NCBI GenBank assembly: GCA_013112545.1
Contig: JABFGJ010000014.1
Coordinates: 1-64,000 of the forward strand
Direction: 5' to 3'
Length of the DNA: 64,000 bases
Origin: Bacteroidota bacterium
GTDB lineage: Bacteria; Bacteroidota; Bacteroidia; Flavobacteriales_E; Vicingaceae
The position numbers and the translations under genes are program-made. Position 1 is the first letter of the stretch. Each line of letters opens with the position of its first letter. Below are positions 42,835 through 53,184 of the stretch, piece after piece. The notes beneath the pieces were generated by a model, which was not told the origin of the DNA, did no database searches, and saw nothing but the letters and a program-made list of their open reading frames with translations.

Positions 42835-45800
42835 TTACTGAACAATAATTTTTTCTTTAAAAACTCCTACTTCACTTTTAACTTGAATAAAGTAAACCCC
42901 TTTTGATTGGTTAGACAAATCCAATTGATAGTTTGTTGATTTTAATGCATTTTTATAAAACACGATCTTGCCTTGTATGTCCCTAACTTCCAATTGGGCG
43001 TTTTGCATCAAACTTGAAAAGGCAACATTAAATACTCCAGTAGATGGGTTTGGATAGATGGTAATGTTATTTCTTGAATTTGGCACTTCAATACCAACTA
43101 ATACGGAATTAACACAGACATTATCTATTGCTGCGTATTTAGCTGCACTATTAACTGCTTTTAGCCTAAACCTAAGTGTAATGTAATTTCCGACAAAACT
43201 TGATAAGTTAACCGTTTTATTCCCCCAAGCTGAGGTTAATGTAGGATTTGTATTTCCAACAATTGAATCAACTCCTAATATCCAATTTGTGCCATCATAT
43301 ACATCAATAAATAGTGTTCCTGACATATTTTGATGATATGCAAAAACCAAATTTGAAGAAGCAGCAGAAGTTAAATCTATGCAAGGACTGCTTAATAAAT
43401 GAACTGGTTCGAAAGCTAATTCATATGCAACAAAATATTTTCCAGTACCGGATGAGCTTGCATCAGCAAATGGGCCTGGAGCGGCATTTCCATCGCTAAG
43501 CATCCAAGAATACCCAACTTTGTTTGTTTTCCAATAGTTAGAAAACTTGCCATCTATTACATCTTGACCACTAGTATTTGCTATTTCAACTAAAGAGTCA
43601 AAATTTTCGCAATAAGGTGTTGCCTGAGTTTCTATTATTACTTTATAAAAAGTTGTATCGTTGACTACGCTAGTATCTCCTACTGCTTTTACCCAAAATT
43701 TAAAGTTATAAATACCGGGGTTTGATAAGTTAACTCGATTATTATTAAATGTATAATTTAGAGTAGCGCCTGGTATTATACTAATCGAATTTAGGGAATC
43801 AATTATTGCAGGATCATTATTCAGCTGATACCCTATGTATATTTTTCCTGAAACAGTTGAATATCCAACATTCTCTATGTCAATACCAACTAATTCATTC
43901 GAAGACAAGGAGCAGCCAGAATATGTTGATTTATAGGACTGTAAAGAGGATAATTTCGTCTCCAAATCAAATTGTGGGGGTAAAAAAATAGAAATATCAT
44001 CAATGGCCATATCGCCTTCAGAACCATTGCCTCTAACAGCTCTAAATCGCAATGATATCTCTTGTCCAACAAATTGCCCCAATCTTACTTGTTTATATTT
44101 CCAAGGATCGATTGGACTGCTATGGGTTTCGCCAAGAATATAATCAATATTGTTTACCCAGACGCCTGCACCATTTTGTACATCAACATATAAATCTCCC
44201 ATTTGAGCTCCATATTTATGATACCAAAACCCTAATCTAGCACTAGCGACATTCGTTAAATTAATACAAGGCAAAACTAATACAGCAGGCCCTCCAGTGC
44301 TTGAAGATTCGGTGAATAAGAAATTTCCATTTCCGTTAGTATGATCTCCTGCAGGTCCCGTATTTGAAGTAGGTGTACTACTTCCTGACCCACCTGAACA
44401 GTTAGCAGCATTTTGAATTTGCCATCCAAATCCTGTAGTTTGATTCACATACCAACCTCCTGTATATATATCACCAGTTGCACTGTTGCAATTACCGTCT
44501 GTAAATGATTCAAAATCATCAACAAAACCTGGTGTTTTCGTTTGATTGATTAAAAATTTAATTAAGGTATCATTGCCATGATTTGAATCACCAGCTAAGC
44601 TTGTCCAAATTTTTATTTTATAAGTTCTATTGGGTATCGATAAGTCGGCAGTTCCTATAAAGTTATAATTCGTAGAAACTCCTATAGCTAAAGCTACAGC
44701 TAAGGTTTCTGATACAATTGGTCTATTGTCTATTTGATAATTCACTTGAATCGCATTTGCAGCGATAGCAGCTGTTCCGGAATTACCAACCGTAATACTA
44801 AGGAGTGAAGTTGAAGTTAAACCACAAGGATTTCCTGGAGCAAGAAAAGCACTCAGCTCTGCATCTTGGCTTATTGGATTATTAATTACAATATCATCAA
44901 TAGCAATGTCCCCAGTAAAACTAGTTGTTCTACTGGCTCTAAAACGGATTTTTATTCTTTTTCCTGCAAAAGCGATTAAATTTACATTTTTTTGAAGCCA
45001 AGAAGAAGATGTGGATATCTGTTGTTGACCTGTAATTGAATCGACATTATTTACCCAAGTTATGCCATCATAAATATCCACTGAAAGTGTTCCAATTGTA
45101 GCTCCATGCATGTGGTACCAAAAGGTTAATTCAGGGTTGTTTGCACCAGCTAAACTTATACATGGGCTTTCTAATTCAGCAGGAACTGTTGACATACTTG
45201 TAGAAGTTTCTATATACAAGTATTTACCTGTTGCCGTTCCTGTTGTATGATCAAAATCGGGGCCTGTAGCTGTTGAGGATGTAGGCCCTGCATTTACCCT
45301 CCAGGTTACTATATTGTTTGGGTTTGTTTGTACCCATCCATTCACAGAAGTATTTAAAGCTGATGCACTTTTTATATCATGCTCCCAGTTTTCTTTAAGT
45401 GGTAGTAAACTCAAACTTACATTTGTGTTTTGAACTAATGAAACCATAGTATCATTGACATTATAAATATCATTAGTTGCAGTTCCCCATACTTTTAAAT
45501 TGTAGTTTTTAAGTGCTGAAAAATTATATGGTGTAGTAAAGCTGAAATTTTGAGTCGTATTTGAAGCTATGGTCGTCATAAATGTTTCTGTAATGGCCGT
45601 TGCTTGATCAACGCTATAAGCCATTATGGGATTAACAATGGGGTTGGCTCCTTTATTCTCTATTTGAATTTCTATGGTTTCTAGACCGTATCCACATAAA
45701 CCTTGATATCCTACCGCCGGCCGTATAATTGAGTTAACACTTAAATCATTTGCTTGTGGTTCCCAGATAGTTATATAGTCAAACCCAATTCCCTCTAAGT

Positions 45801-47196
45801 GGGTTGAGCCATCTGATTTAAAGGCCATTCTCAATCTCACTTTACTTTGACCTCCTAACCCTGTTAAGACATTTTCTACATTTAACCATCCATTGGAATT
45901 CCCTGACCAATTACCAACTGAAGTATTGTTGTACCAGTTTTTCGGAAATGCACCACCTGCTAGTAGTTTGGCCCAAGTAATTCCATTATCTAATGAGTAT
46001 TCCATCCATGCATAATCATATGGTGTTTCGGTTAGATAATATAAAGAAAAAGTAAGAATTGGATCTCCAACTGAAGTTGATAAATCAAGACAAGGTGATT
46101 CTAAATAAGAAATTTCTTGACCATTATAAACACCATTTAGATTGGTTATCCATGCGTTTTGACCATTTGTTGTCCCATTTATGCTATTACCATTTGGAAT
46201 ACCCCTCGCCCAAGAACTGTTTTGCCCATAAGTAAACCAGCCTCCAGTTCCTGTTTCAAAACTTTCGATATAAGGTAAGCCCATTAACAGCGTATTCTGT
46301 ATTTGCGTTTTACTTGTATCGTTTTGGTTATTTCCATCTGTGCTTAAATTGGTAAACGCTGTTAAATTATAAGTACCAATAGCAGATAAATTTGCTGTAT
46401 TTGCAAACTTATATGTCATTGAATCTCCAGCATTCAGACTCTTACTTATCGTTTCAGATATAGGTGAATTCCCATTTAAAGCATAACTTACCGAAAAGTT
46501 ATTAATGGCATTTGCCCCATAATTATTAATTACAAGCTCAATGGTATCGGTTGCTGTGAGACCGCAACTAGTAATTGGTCGAATGATTCTTGAAACTCCT
46601 GCATCATAAGGCAAGGGAGAAGTAACCTTAACATTGTCTAGCCCCACATACCAACTCCAATTATTGCCATCGAAATACTTGAATTTTACCCGACAATTGG
46701 CATTGGCATATTGCGAAATATTAATGCTTGCCTTTGGAAAATTACCATGGCAAAGACTTGATATATAACTACCGCAATCATCTGTCGTTTTAGAAAAAAC
46801 TTGCACCCATGTTGTTCCGTCAAACACTTCAACAATAAAGCTATCGTTGGCAGGTCCATATTGCCTAAAATTATAATCAAACTCTATGGTAGTATTAGCA
46901 TTAGTCACGTTGTTGAAAGCTGGGCTTATTAATTCCGCATAATCGTTTATTGAACTTCCAGTGTATTGCCCATCATCAAAATAAGCCATAGCAGTGCCAT
47001 CGATGTTATTGTTTCCTGCGTGGTCAATAGAGCCATCTATTCCAAAACTCCAAACGTGGGTTCCAGTAATGGCATTTGTAGTCCAGCCACTTGGTAAAGT
47101 TCCCCCATTAAAGCTTTCGTTTACATGGTATTGTTGTGCATTGACATTCAAGAATAGTATTCCGAGAATTGCCGTGATAGTAGTTTTGATTTTCAT
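42835..47196 (-). CDS. Secreted T9SS protein with five jelly-roll domains, paralog of the 29125-35601 protein
   Basis: A 1453-aa protein with signal peptide MKIKTTITAILGILFLNVNAQ. Five jelly-roll/MAM-like domains and interspersed CARDB-like domains lead to a type A T9SS sorting domain from about 1377 (ITIYPNPSTGVFNVAF, ending KEKIIVQ). The domain order and many stretches match the first five jelly rolls of the larger protein, for example DHAGNNNIDGTAMAYFDD near the N-terminus and YQIDNRP(V/I)VSETLAVAL with TADLSIPNRTYK later. The sixth jelly roll and the Ig-like part are missing. It starts 25 bp downstream of dsbD on the same strand, so co-transcription is possible. DsbD may supply reducing equivalents to the periplasm through which this Cys-containing protein passes. 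Confidence 0.87.
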   Translation of the reverse strand: MKIKTTITAILGILFLNVNAQQYHVNESFNGGTLPSGWTTNAITGTHVWSFGIDGSIDHAGNNNIDGTAMAYFDDGQYTGSSINDYAELISPAFNNVTNANTTIEFDYNFRQYGPANDSFIVEVFDGTTWVQVFSKTTDDCGSYISSLCHGNFPKASINISQYANANCRVKFKYFDGNNWSWYVGLDNVKVTSPLPYDAGVSRIIRPITSCGLTATDTIELVINNYGANAINNFSVSYALNGNSPISETISKSLNAGDSMTYKFANTANLSAIGTYNLTAFTNLSTDGNNQNDTSKTQIQNTLLMGLPYIESFETGTGGWFTYGQNSSWARGIPNGNSINGTTNGQNAWITNLNGVYNGQEISYLESPCLDLSTSVGDPILTFSLYYLTETPYDYAWMEYSLDNGITWAKLLAGGAFPKNWYNNTSVGNWSGNSNGWLNVENVLTGLGGQSKVRLRMAFKSDGSTHLEGIGFDYITIWEPQANDLSVNSIIRPAVGYQGLCGYGLETIEIQIENKGANPIVNPIMAYSVDQATAITETFMTTIASNTTQNFSFTTPYNFSALKNYNLKVWGTATNDIYNVNDTMVSLVQNTNVSLSLLPLKENWEHDIKSASALNTSVNGWVQTNPNNIVTWRVNAGPTSSTATGPDFDHTTGTATGKYLYIETSTSMSTVPAELESPCISLAGANNPELTFWYHMHGATIGTLSVDIYDGITWVNNVDSITGQQQISTSSSWLQKNVNLIAFAGKRIKIRFRASRTTSFTGDIAIDDIVINNPISQDAELSAFLAPGNPCGLTSTSLLSITVGNSGTAAIAANAIQVNYQIDNRPIVSETLAVALAIGVSTNYNFIGTADLSIPNRTYKIKIWTSLAGDSNHGNDTLIKFLINQTKTPGFVDDFESFTDGNCNSATGDIYTGGWYVNQTTGFGWQIQNAANCSGGSGSSTPTSNTGPAGDHTNGNGNFLFTESSSTGGPAVLVLPCINLTNVASARLGFWYHKYGAQMGDLYVDVQNGAGVWVNNIDYILGETHSSPIDPWKYKQVRLGQFVGQEISLRFRAVRGNGSEGDMAIDDISIFLPPQFDLETKLSSLQSYKSTYSGCSLSSNELVGIDIENVGYSTVSGKIYIGYQLNNDPAIIDSLNSISIIPGATLNYTFNNNRVNLSNPGIYNFKFWVKAVGDTSVVNDTTFYKVIIETQATPYCENFDSLVEIANTSGQDVIDGKFSNYWKTNKVGYSWMLSDGNAAPGPFADASSSGTGKYFVAYELAFEPVHLLSSPCIDLTSAASSNLVFAYHQNMSGTLFIDVYDGTNWILGVDSIVGNTNPTLTSAWGNKTVNLSSFVGNYITLRFRLKAVNSAAKYAAIDNVCVNSVLVGIEVPNSRNNITIYPNPSTGVFNVAFSSLMQNAQLEVRDIQGKIVFYKNALKSTNYQLDLSNQSKGVYFIQVKSEVGVFKEKIIVQ

Positions 47197-47221
47197 GGTT
47201 TTAGATTTTGATTACATTAAT

Positions 47222-49729
47222 TTATTGTTTAAAAGCTGATAAACCGCATTCTAAAAACTCGGCATATTCTTCCACACTTGGAGTGTAACCTACCGGATTA
47301 TTTAAAAGCTTACCTTTAGGACTCAAAATTGCGTAATAAGGTTGCGAGTTGTTATTAAATACTTGCGTTTGAAAGGTCGCCCATTTGTTGCCAATGGTTT
47401 TAATTTTCTTTTTCTTCATTTCGCCAGCTACCTCATATTCAAAGACGCCTTGCATTTCTTCTGGCAATAAAACTTTATCGTCCACATAAAGCGAGACCAA
47501 TACAAAATCTTCCTCTAGGCTCTTCTTAATCGACTCAACTGTCCAAACCGATTCTTCCATTTTTCGGCAGTTGACACAAGCCCATCCAGTGAAGTCAACC
47601 AAGATTGGTTTGTTCACTTTTTGTGCTTCGGCCATGGCCAAATCAAAATCATCGAATGGTGCATGAAAAGTTTCTTTTTCGTACCAAGAATAAAAAGTCG
47701 GTGGAGGAAACCCACTCAATAAATTATGATTCCATGGTGGGTTTTTCAAAATACCTGGTGCCATATAAATAGTAAAAACAAGCACTAATAATCCAAAAGA
47801 CTTTCTAAAAGGCGAAAGTTTTTTTATTGGCGAATCGTGTGGAAATTTAATTAGTCCAAACAAGTACAAGGACAGTCCACCAAAAATAATAGTCCAAACC
47901 AAAAAGAATGTTTCTCTTTTAATCAGACCCCACTGCTCGACTAAATCTGCGTTGGATAAAAATTTAAGTGCTAAAGCAAGTTCGATAAAACCCAACACCA
48001 CTTTCACTGCATTTAACCAACCACCTGATTTTGGCAATTTGTTCATCATGCTTGGAAAGGCAGCAAATACAGCAAAGGGCAAGCCCAATGCAATACCAAA
48101 ACCACTCATGGCTGCAGTAATTGGCCATGGCCCATTTTTAAGGGCGCTACCTAAAACAGTTCCTAAAATTGGCCCCGTACAAGAAAAAGAAACCAAGGCC
48201 AAAGTTAAAGCCATAAAAAATATTCCGATTGTTCCGCCAACTTGAGAGGCAGAATCCGCTTTGTTGGTAAATGAACTTGGCAAAGTGATTTCGAAGTAGC
48301 CAAAAAAGGAAATCGCAAAAACAACAAATACGATAAAGAATATAATGTTAAGTGCAACACTTGTAGCGATTTCGCTTAATACAGCAGGGTCGGCATTAAA
48401 ATGAAAAGGAACACTTAAAATGGCATAAATGAAAAAGATAAAAAATCCATAAAGTACTGCTTTACCTAGGCCTTTACCTCCTCCATCGCCTTTAGTGAAA
48501 AAACTAACTGTAAGCGGAATCATTGGGAACACACAGGGTGTCAAAAGGGCAATTAAACCGCCAATAAAACCCATTAAAAAAACCACCCAAACATCATTGG
48601 TCGCTTCCTTTTCTTCTCCACAATTAGCTTCTGGGTTTTCTAAATCAACAAAAGGCAAATGTGGAATAATGCTTTCAACATCCAAATTGGCCACTTGGTC
48701 TGACTTTTCTAAAACATTAATTCCCTTTCCAGTTTTCAAATCAAATTCGACTTCAATCAATTCTGGTGGCAAACACATGGTGGCATTGCAAACAATAAAT
48801 TCAAATTCAATGTTGTAGGTATCTCCACTAATGTTATCGAGTGTTGTTATAAATTCAACTTCATGCTCATAATAACTTAAGTCTAAATCAGCTGTTGGGT
48901 CAAAAGCGGTAATTATTTCTCCTTTTTCTTCAAAACCTCCACTTGGTTCTAAGGCTTTGTTCAAATAGAACTTCGTAGCCATTACCTGCTCTTCTTCGCT
49001 TTTTTGTTTTTGAGCATACAAGTGCCACCCTTCACCAATTTTTGCTTTAAAATGAAATTCATAACTTGAAGTACTGGCATCTTTTGAAACAACCGAGTAC
49101 TCCCATTCTGTAGCATTGAGATAATCTTCGCTTACCTCAGATTCTGATTCTACTTGATTTGTATTGCTTTCTTCGATTGCAGCTGCTGTATTAGAAGTCT
49201 CTTTCTTAGATTCTTTTGGGGCTTCAATACTGCCAGATTCCATCGGCCGTTCTTGGCTTGTTGTGCCGTTTCCAACGATTTTAAATGCTAAATCAACATA
49301 TTCGGGAGGCAGGCATTTTTCGGCATCACAAACCATGAAATAGGCTTCTGCAACGATGTTAATATCACCTGGATTTTTTGGTTTAACCTGTTGAATAAAA
49401 GTAACTGACTCCTTAAAGAAATTTAAATCCATGTCAAAATTAGGATCGTATTCTGTGAGTGCTTTAGGTTCTTTTACTTTTCCAATTAACTCGTAATTGG
49501 CGTTTTTCTTAAAGGTAAATTCTGTAGCGATAGGACCATCGTCGCTTGGTAAGTTTTGCGAATACAAATGCCAGCCTTTATCAATTTTGGCTTTCATTTC
49601 TAAATTAAACGTACCATCTTGGTTATTCACCACCTTGGTTGACCACGAAACTGGGTTAAAAATTTGGGCTGGTGCTGTAATCACTACAAGCATCAATAGC
49701 AGTGATACAATGGTTCCTTTTATTTTCAT
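47222..49729 (-). CDS. dsbD: Thiol:disulfide interchange protein DsbD (duplicated N-terminal domain)
   Basis: An 835-aa inner-membrane electron carrier that moves reducing power from cytosolic thioredoxin to periplasmic thiol proteins. There are two successive N-terminal DsbD-alpha-like domains: about 25-150, with WHLYSQN.. and VCDAEKCLPP, and about 205-340, with WHLYAQK.. and VCNATMCLPP. The central domain of about eight membrane helices starts near 380 with LLTPCVFPMIPLTVSFF. The C-terminal thioredoxin-like domain has DFTGWACVNCRKME with the Cys718-Cys721 pair. The usual E. coli protein has a single N-terminal domain, so this one is longer. It lies upstream of the 1453-aa T9SS gene. Confidence 0.93.
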   Translation of the reverse strand: MKIKGTIVSLLLMLVVITAPAQIFNPVSWSTKVVNNQDGTFNLEMKAKIDKGWHLYSQNLPSDDGPIATEFTFKKNANYELIGKVKEPKALTEYDPNFDMDLNFFKESVTFIQQVKPKNPGDINIVAEAYFMVCDAEKCLPPEYVDLAFKIVGNGTTSQERPMESGSIEAPKESKKETSNTAAAIEESNTNQVESESEVSEDYLNATEWEYSVVSKDASTSSYEFHFKAKIGEGWHLYAQKQKSEEEQVMATKFYLNKALEPSGGFEEKGEIITAFDPTADLDLSYYEHEVEFITTLDNISGDTYNIEFEFIVCNATMCLPPELIEVEFDLKTGKGINVLEKSDQVANLDVESIIPHLPFVDLENPEANCGEEKEATNDVWVVFLMGFIGGLIALLTPCVFPMIPLTVSFFTKGDGGGKGLGKAVLYGFFIFFIYAILSVPFHFNADPAVLSEIATSVALNIIFFIVFVVFAISFFGYFEITLPSSFTNKADSASQVGGTIGIFFMALTLALVSFSCTGPILGTVLGSALKNGPWPITAAMSGFGIALGLPFAVFAAFPSMMNKLPKSGGWLNAVKVVLGFIELALALKFLSNADLVEQWGLIKRETFFLVWTIIFGGLSLYLFGLIKFPHDSPIKKLSPFRKSFGLLVLVFTIYMAPGILKNPPWNHNLLSGFPPPTFYSWYEKETFHAPFDDFDLAMAEAQKVNKPILVDFTGWACVNCRKMEESVWTVESIKKSLEEDFVLVSLYVDDKVLLPEEMQGVFEYEVAGEMKKKKIKTIGNKWATFQTQVFNNNSQPYYAILSPKGKLLNNPVGYTPSVEEYAEFLECGLSAFKQ

Positions 49730-49835
49730 ATAATCTATTTATTGGGAAACTCAAAAATAAGACTATCAATCAAATAAATCAATGAAACTAGCTTAGAATG
49801 CACCAAGGGTCAAACGCAAAATTAGATTCTAAAAA

Positions 49836-50510
49836 TCAGTCTTTTATTTCTTCGTTTTCTTGCAGGTTTAGCTGTTTTCTTATAATGGCCACAAACAAAT
49901 ATAAAAAGGGAGTGTCTATGGCAGCAATAATTACTTTAAAAAGGAATCCACTAAAAAGTAAGACCCCAAATTTGTTCCACTCAATAGCACCAAAGAGGCA
50001 CAGTAAAAACAAAACTGAGGATGTATCAATCAATTGAGAAGTCATGGTGGAAGCATTATTTCTCAGCCATAATTTTTTGCCATTGGTAAAATTTTTCCAA
50101 AAATGATAAATGCGAATATCAATCAGCTGAGCCAATAAATAAGCCAGCATAGATGCTGTAACTGCAACACCCGTTAAGCCAAAAACTTGGTTAAATGTAG
50201 TGTCGCCTACTGGCGACCAAGCAGTTGCCGAAACATGATTTGCAGCCAATACAATCCCCAACACAAAAATGATTGCAAACAAACCAGCAATTACAACTTG
50301 ATTCGCTCTTCGCTTGCCGTATATCTCTGAAATTAGGTCAGTTATTAAAAATGTAAGTGGATAGGGCAAAATGCCCACTGATATTTCGAAGGTATAAATT
50401 CCAAAAAAATCCCAATAGAAAAACTTTTGAAAAATAAGGTTACCAGCAACTAAGGAGGCAATAAACAAGCCCGCTAAAATCAGATATATGCGCTCTGCTT
50501 TTTTTCCCAT
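49836..50510 (-). CDS. Queuosine precursor transporter (YhhQ/VUT family)
   Basis: A 224-aa membrane protein with about six helices. The family patterns NLIFQKFF near the start, PYPLTFLITDLISEIYGKRRA and a downstream block with TSQLIDTSSVLFLL match the vitamin-uptake-like transporters (YhhQ) that import 7-cyano- or 7-aminomethyl-7-deazaguanine for queuosine-modified tRNA. It lies 3 bp downstream of tilS, so a tRNA-modification grouping is likely: lysidine synthesis (tilS) and queuosine supply on one transcript. Substrate specificity was not checked beyond the motif. Confidence 0.88.
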   Translation of the reverse strand: MGKKAERIYLILAGLFIASLVAGNLIFQKFFYWDFFGIYTFEISVGILPYPLTFLITDLISEIYGKRRANQVVIAGLFAIIFVLGIVLAANHVSATAWSPVGDTTFNQVFGLTGVAVTASMLAYLLAQLIDIRIYHFWKNFTNGKKLWLRNNASTMTSQLIDTSSVLFLLCLFGAIEWNKFGVLLFSGFLFKVIIAAIDTPFLYLFVAIIRKQLNLQENEEIKD

Positions 50511-50513
50511 TAA

Positions 50514-51833
50514 CTAGTGTTCTAATTCTATTTTTAAAACTTGGTTAGTATGCTTATTTACTTTAAACTCTTCGCTGATTTTATAACCCACAAGCCAAAC
50601 TATTTTGCGGTTTGATAGTAAAACCCAAATGGAATCTTTTTGACTTAAAGGCACTTTTAAATCGATCAAAATGTCGCTTATTTTCTTTTGCCCTTTCATG
50701 CCTATAGGTTTCATTTTATCGCCTTTTTCCCATTTCCTCAATTGCATTGGAAAAGACAATTGGTCAAAATCAACATATTCTGTGCTACTGTTATTTACAT
50801 AAGTTAAATCTAATTTACTTATCAAATCAAATTTGAGTTTTATGGGACTTTCCAATCGATTTTGATACCTAAAAATTTCCACTTCTTGAGCTAATGACTC
50901 AAGTGACAATTCTTTGATAAAAACAAGTTCACGATCAAGATTTAGCGAATAATTCGCGCTGTTAAATGTCAATCCTATTTGTCGGTTTTCGATGCCTTGT
51001 TTTAGGTTTTGAATCTGAGTTTCAGAAAAGCCATAAGCTCCCAAAAGTTCAAATAAACTCTCTTCTTTAAATTCCAATAAATGATAATTCTTTATTGAAA
51101 AAAGCCCCTTTTTTAATTCCAATCGAATGGCTTTCAAATCATTTTGTATGGCTTTTTGATATACGTTTCCAGCAGCAGCTAAATGCTCTAAATTTTTGGC
51201 CATCGTTTTTTCAAATGCCGGATTTCTGGTCTTCCATTCCTTCAACATGGTATTTCGAAACCAATTTCTCTGGTATTTGATATCTTCATTCGATGCATCT
51301 TCTCGATAGCTGACCTCATTTGTTAAGGCATATGTTTTTAATTCATCTTTCGCAAACGAAATTAGCGGCCTTAGTACGTTTTCTTGACTGCTGATACCCA
51401 TTAACCCTTTTATACCAGTTCCGCGATCTAAATTGATAAAAAAGGTTTCTATGCTATCGTTCAAATGATGTGCTGTAGCTAAAAAATTAAGGTCGTTTTC
51501 TTGCATTAATTCTTTAAACCAATCGTAACGAATTTCTCTTGCAGCCATTTGAATAGAAATGCCTTGCTCTGTGGCAACTTGTTTGGTATCCGCTTGTTTT
51601 ACAAAACAGGGAACAGCTCTTTTCAAAGCTGTCTCTCGCACTAGATTTTCATCGCCATCACTGGCTTCTCCTCTCAATTGAAAATTGACATGCGCTACCG
51701 CATAATCCAATTTAAGTTGGTGAAACAAATGCCATAAAACCATAGAATCTAATCCTCCGCTAACGGCCAACAAAAATTTTTGCTTGCCATTCCAGGCATT
51801 TTCTTTCAAGTGATTTTTTACAGCTTCTTTCAT
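50514..51833 (-). CDS. tilS: tRNA(Ile)-lysidine synthase
   Basis: Modifies C34 of the minor tRNA-Ile(CAU) to lysidine, using ATP and lysine. An N-terminal PP-loop ATPase is visible with SGGLDSMVL (residues 30-38 from the 51848 ATG), AVAHVNFQLRGEASDGDE and an ATAHHLNDSIETFF zinc/ATP segment. A middle helical domain and a C-terminal TilS domain (RKWEKGDKMKPIGMKGQKKISDIL..) follow. I prefer the second ATG (51833), which starts 1 bp after the pabB stop codon. The first ATG at 51848 overlaps pabB by 14 bp. Length is 439 to 444 aa, normal for the family. Confidence 0.93.
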   Translation of the reverse strand: MKEAVKNHLKENAWNGKQKFLLAVSGGLDSMVLWHLFHQLKLDYAVAHVNFQLRGEASDGDENLVRETALKRAVPCFVKQADTKQVATEQGISIQMAAREIRYDWFKELMQENDLNFLATAHHLNDSIETFFINLDRGTGIKGLMGISSQENVLRPLISFAKDELKTYALTNEVSYREDASNEDIKYQRNWFRNTMLKEWKTRNPAFEKTMAKNLEHLAAAGNVYQKAIQNDLKAIRLELKKGLFSIKNYHLLEFKEESLFELLGAYGFSETQIQNLKQGIENRQIGLTFNSANYSLNLDRELVFIKELSLESLAQEVEIFRYQNRLESPIKLKFDLISKLDLTYVNNSSTEYVDFDQLSFPMQLRKWEKGDKMKPIGMKGQKKISDILIDLKVPLSQKDSIWVLLSNRKIVWLVGYKISEEFKVNKHTNQVLKIELEH

Positions 51834-51834
51834 C

Positions 51835-53097
51835 TTATTCTTTGTCAAAAATAGCTTTTGCTTTCAACAAACACTCTTCGTATTCCTTTTCTGGGTCAGA
51901 CATAATGGTTATTGCACCGCCAACACTCAAGGAAAGATATTGTTTTTGAGCATTATAAACCAAACTACGAATAACAACATTAAAGTCAAAATCGGCTTCT
52001 GGGCTAATGTAACCAAGTGCGCCAGAATACAAACCCCTCCTACTCTTCTCATGGGTTTCGCAAAGTTTCATTGCCGAAAGTTTAGGTGCGCCTGTCATCG
52101 AACCCATGGGAAAGGAGTTTTTAATTACATCGCTAAAGTGCAAGCCTTTTTTCAATTTGCTTTTCACCGTAGAAATGAGTTGATGCACTTGCGGAAAAGT
52201 ATAAACGCCAAACAGCTCTTCTACCTCAACACTGCCTTTTTCTGCAGTTCGCGAAAGGTCATTGCGAACCAAATCTACAATCATCACATTTTCTGTTTGC
52301 TCTTTTAAATCATTTTTTAATTGGGTTTTAATGGCTTCATCTTCGACCTCATTTGAGCCACGTTTTGCCGTTCCCTTTATAGGCTGAGAGATTAATTCCT
52401 CGCCTCGTTTTGCTAAATACCTTTCGGGAGAAGCGCATAATAAATAGTCTTTTTTGTTTTTGTAAAAAGCCGAAAAAGGGGTTTTCGATTTAGACCTCAA
52501 TTTTAAATATCCAGCATATGGGTTAAATTCAACTTGCTCTTTATAAAACTCTTGGCAATAATTAATTTCATAAATATTGCCATATTGAATTTCTGCTTTT
52601 AGGGTTTTAATTGCCGCCAAATACTCTTGATGACTCATTTTTGCTTGAAGCTTTGGAAATGCTTTTAAGGCCGTTTCCATTTCCTGAAATAAAGACACCA
52701 AGACAGACTCTGACACATGCTCATTTAAGTAAACACTCAAAACACCAGAATCCTTTTCTTGTATAAGTAGTACTTGAGGTTCGAAAAAACACAAATTATC
52801 TATTGAAAAATGATTGGTATGGTTGGATTCTAATTTCTCTAATTCATTTTTTAAATCATAGCTCAAATGACCAAACAACCAACTTGGTTTTTCTTCAAAT
52901 TGCCTTTTCAAATTTTCAAATGGCTGTTCCTCGATCGCTATAATTCGATGCGCTCCAAAACCTGCAAGTATTTCATATTTGCCATACTTGTCTTTATACA
53001 CATTACTCGATAATATGCTGGCATGAGAAAACTGTTTCGCAAATTCCACTAAACTTCCAATTAAGTCGGGAATTGATTCAACTTGGTATTCTCTCAT
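51835..53097 (-). CDS. pabB: Aminodeoxychorismate/anthranilate synthase component I
   Basis: Chorismate-binding enzyme of p-aminobenzoate (folate) or related synthesis. It is about 420 aa from the ATG at 53097 (MREYQVESIPDLIG); the longer frame adds MTQTLYLFKFFYFCLVKK. The chorismate-binding domain has QPIKGTAKRG, MIVDLVRNDLSRTAEKGSV, SFPMGSMTGAPKLSAMKLCE, GLYSGALGYISPEADFDFN and GGAITIMSDPEKEYEECLLKA. PIKGT with Lys, rather than PIAGT, favours aminodeoxychorismate synthase (PabB). The glutamine amidotransferase partner is not in this window. It is the first gene of the pabB-tilS-yhhQ-like run. Confidence 0.88.
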   Translation of the reverse strand: MREYQVESIPDLIGSLVEFAKQFSHASILSSNVYKDKYGKYEILAGFGAHRIIAIEEQPFENLKRQFEEKPSWLFGHLSYDLKNELEKLESNHTNHFSIDNLCFFEPQVLLIQEKDSGVLSVYLNEHVSESVLVSLFQEMETALKAFPKLQAKMSHQEYLAAIKTLKAEIQYGNIYEINYCQEFYKEQVEFNPYAGYLKLRSKSKTPFSAFYKNKKDYLLCASPERYLAKRGEELISQPIKGTAKRGSNEVEDEAIKTQLKNDLKEQTENVMIVDLVRNDLSRTAEKGSVEVEELFGVYTFPQVHQLISTVKSKLKKGLHFSDVIKNSFPMGSMTGAPKLSAMKLCETHEKSRRGLYSGALGYISPEADFDFNVVIRSLVYNAQKQYLSLSVGGAITIMSDPEKEYEECLLKAKAIFDKE

Positions 53098-53184
53098 TTT
53101 TTTCACCAAACAAAAGTAGAAGAATTTGAACAGATATAAGGTTTGTGTCAATCGCTAATATTAATATTGCTTTCACAACAAAAA

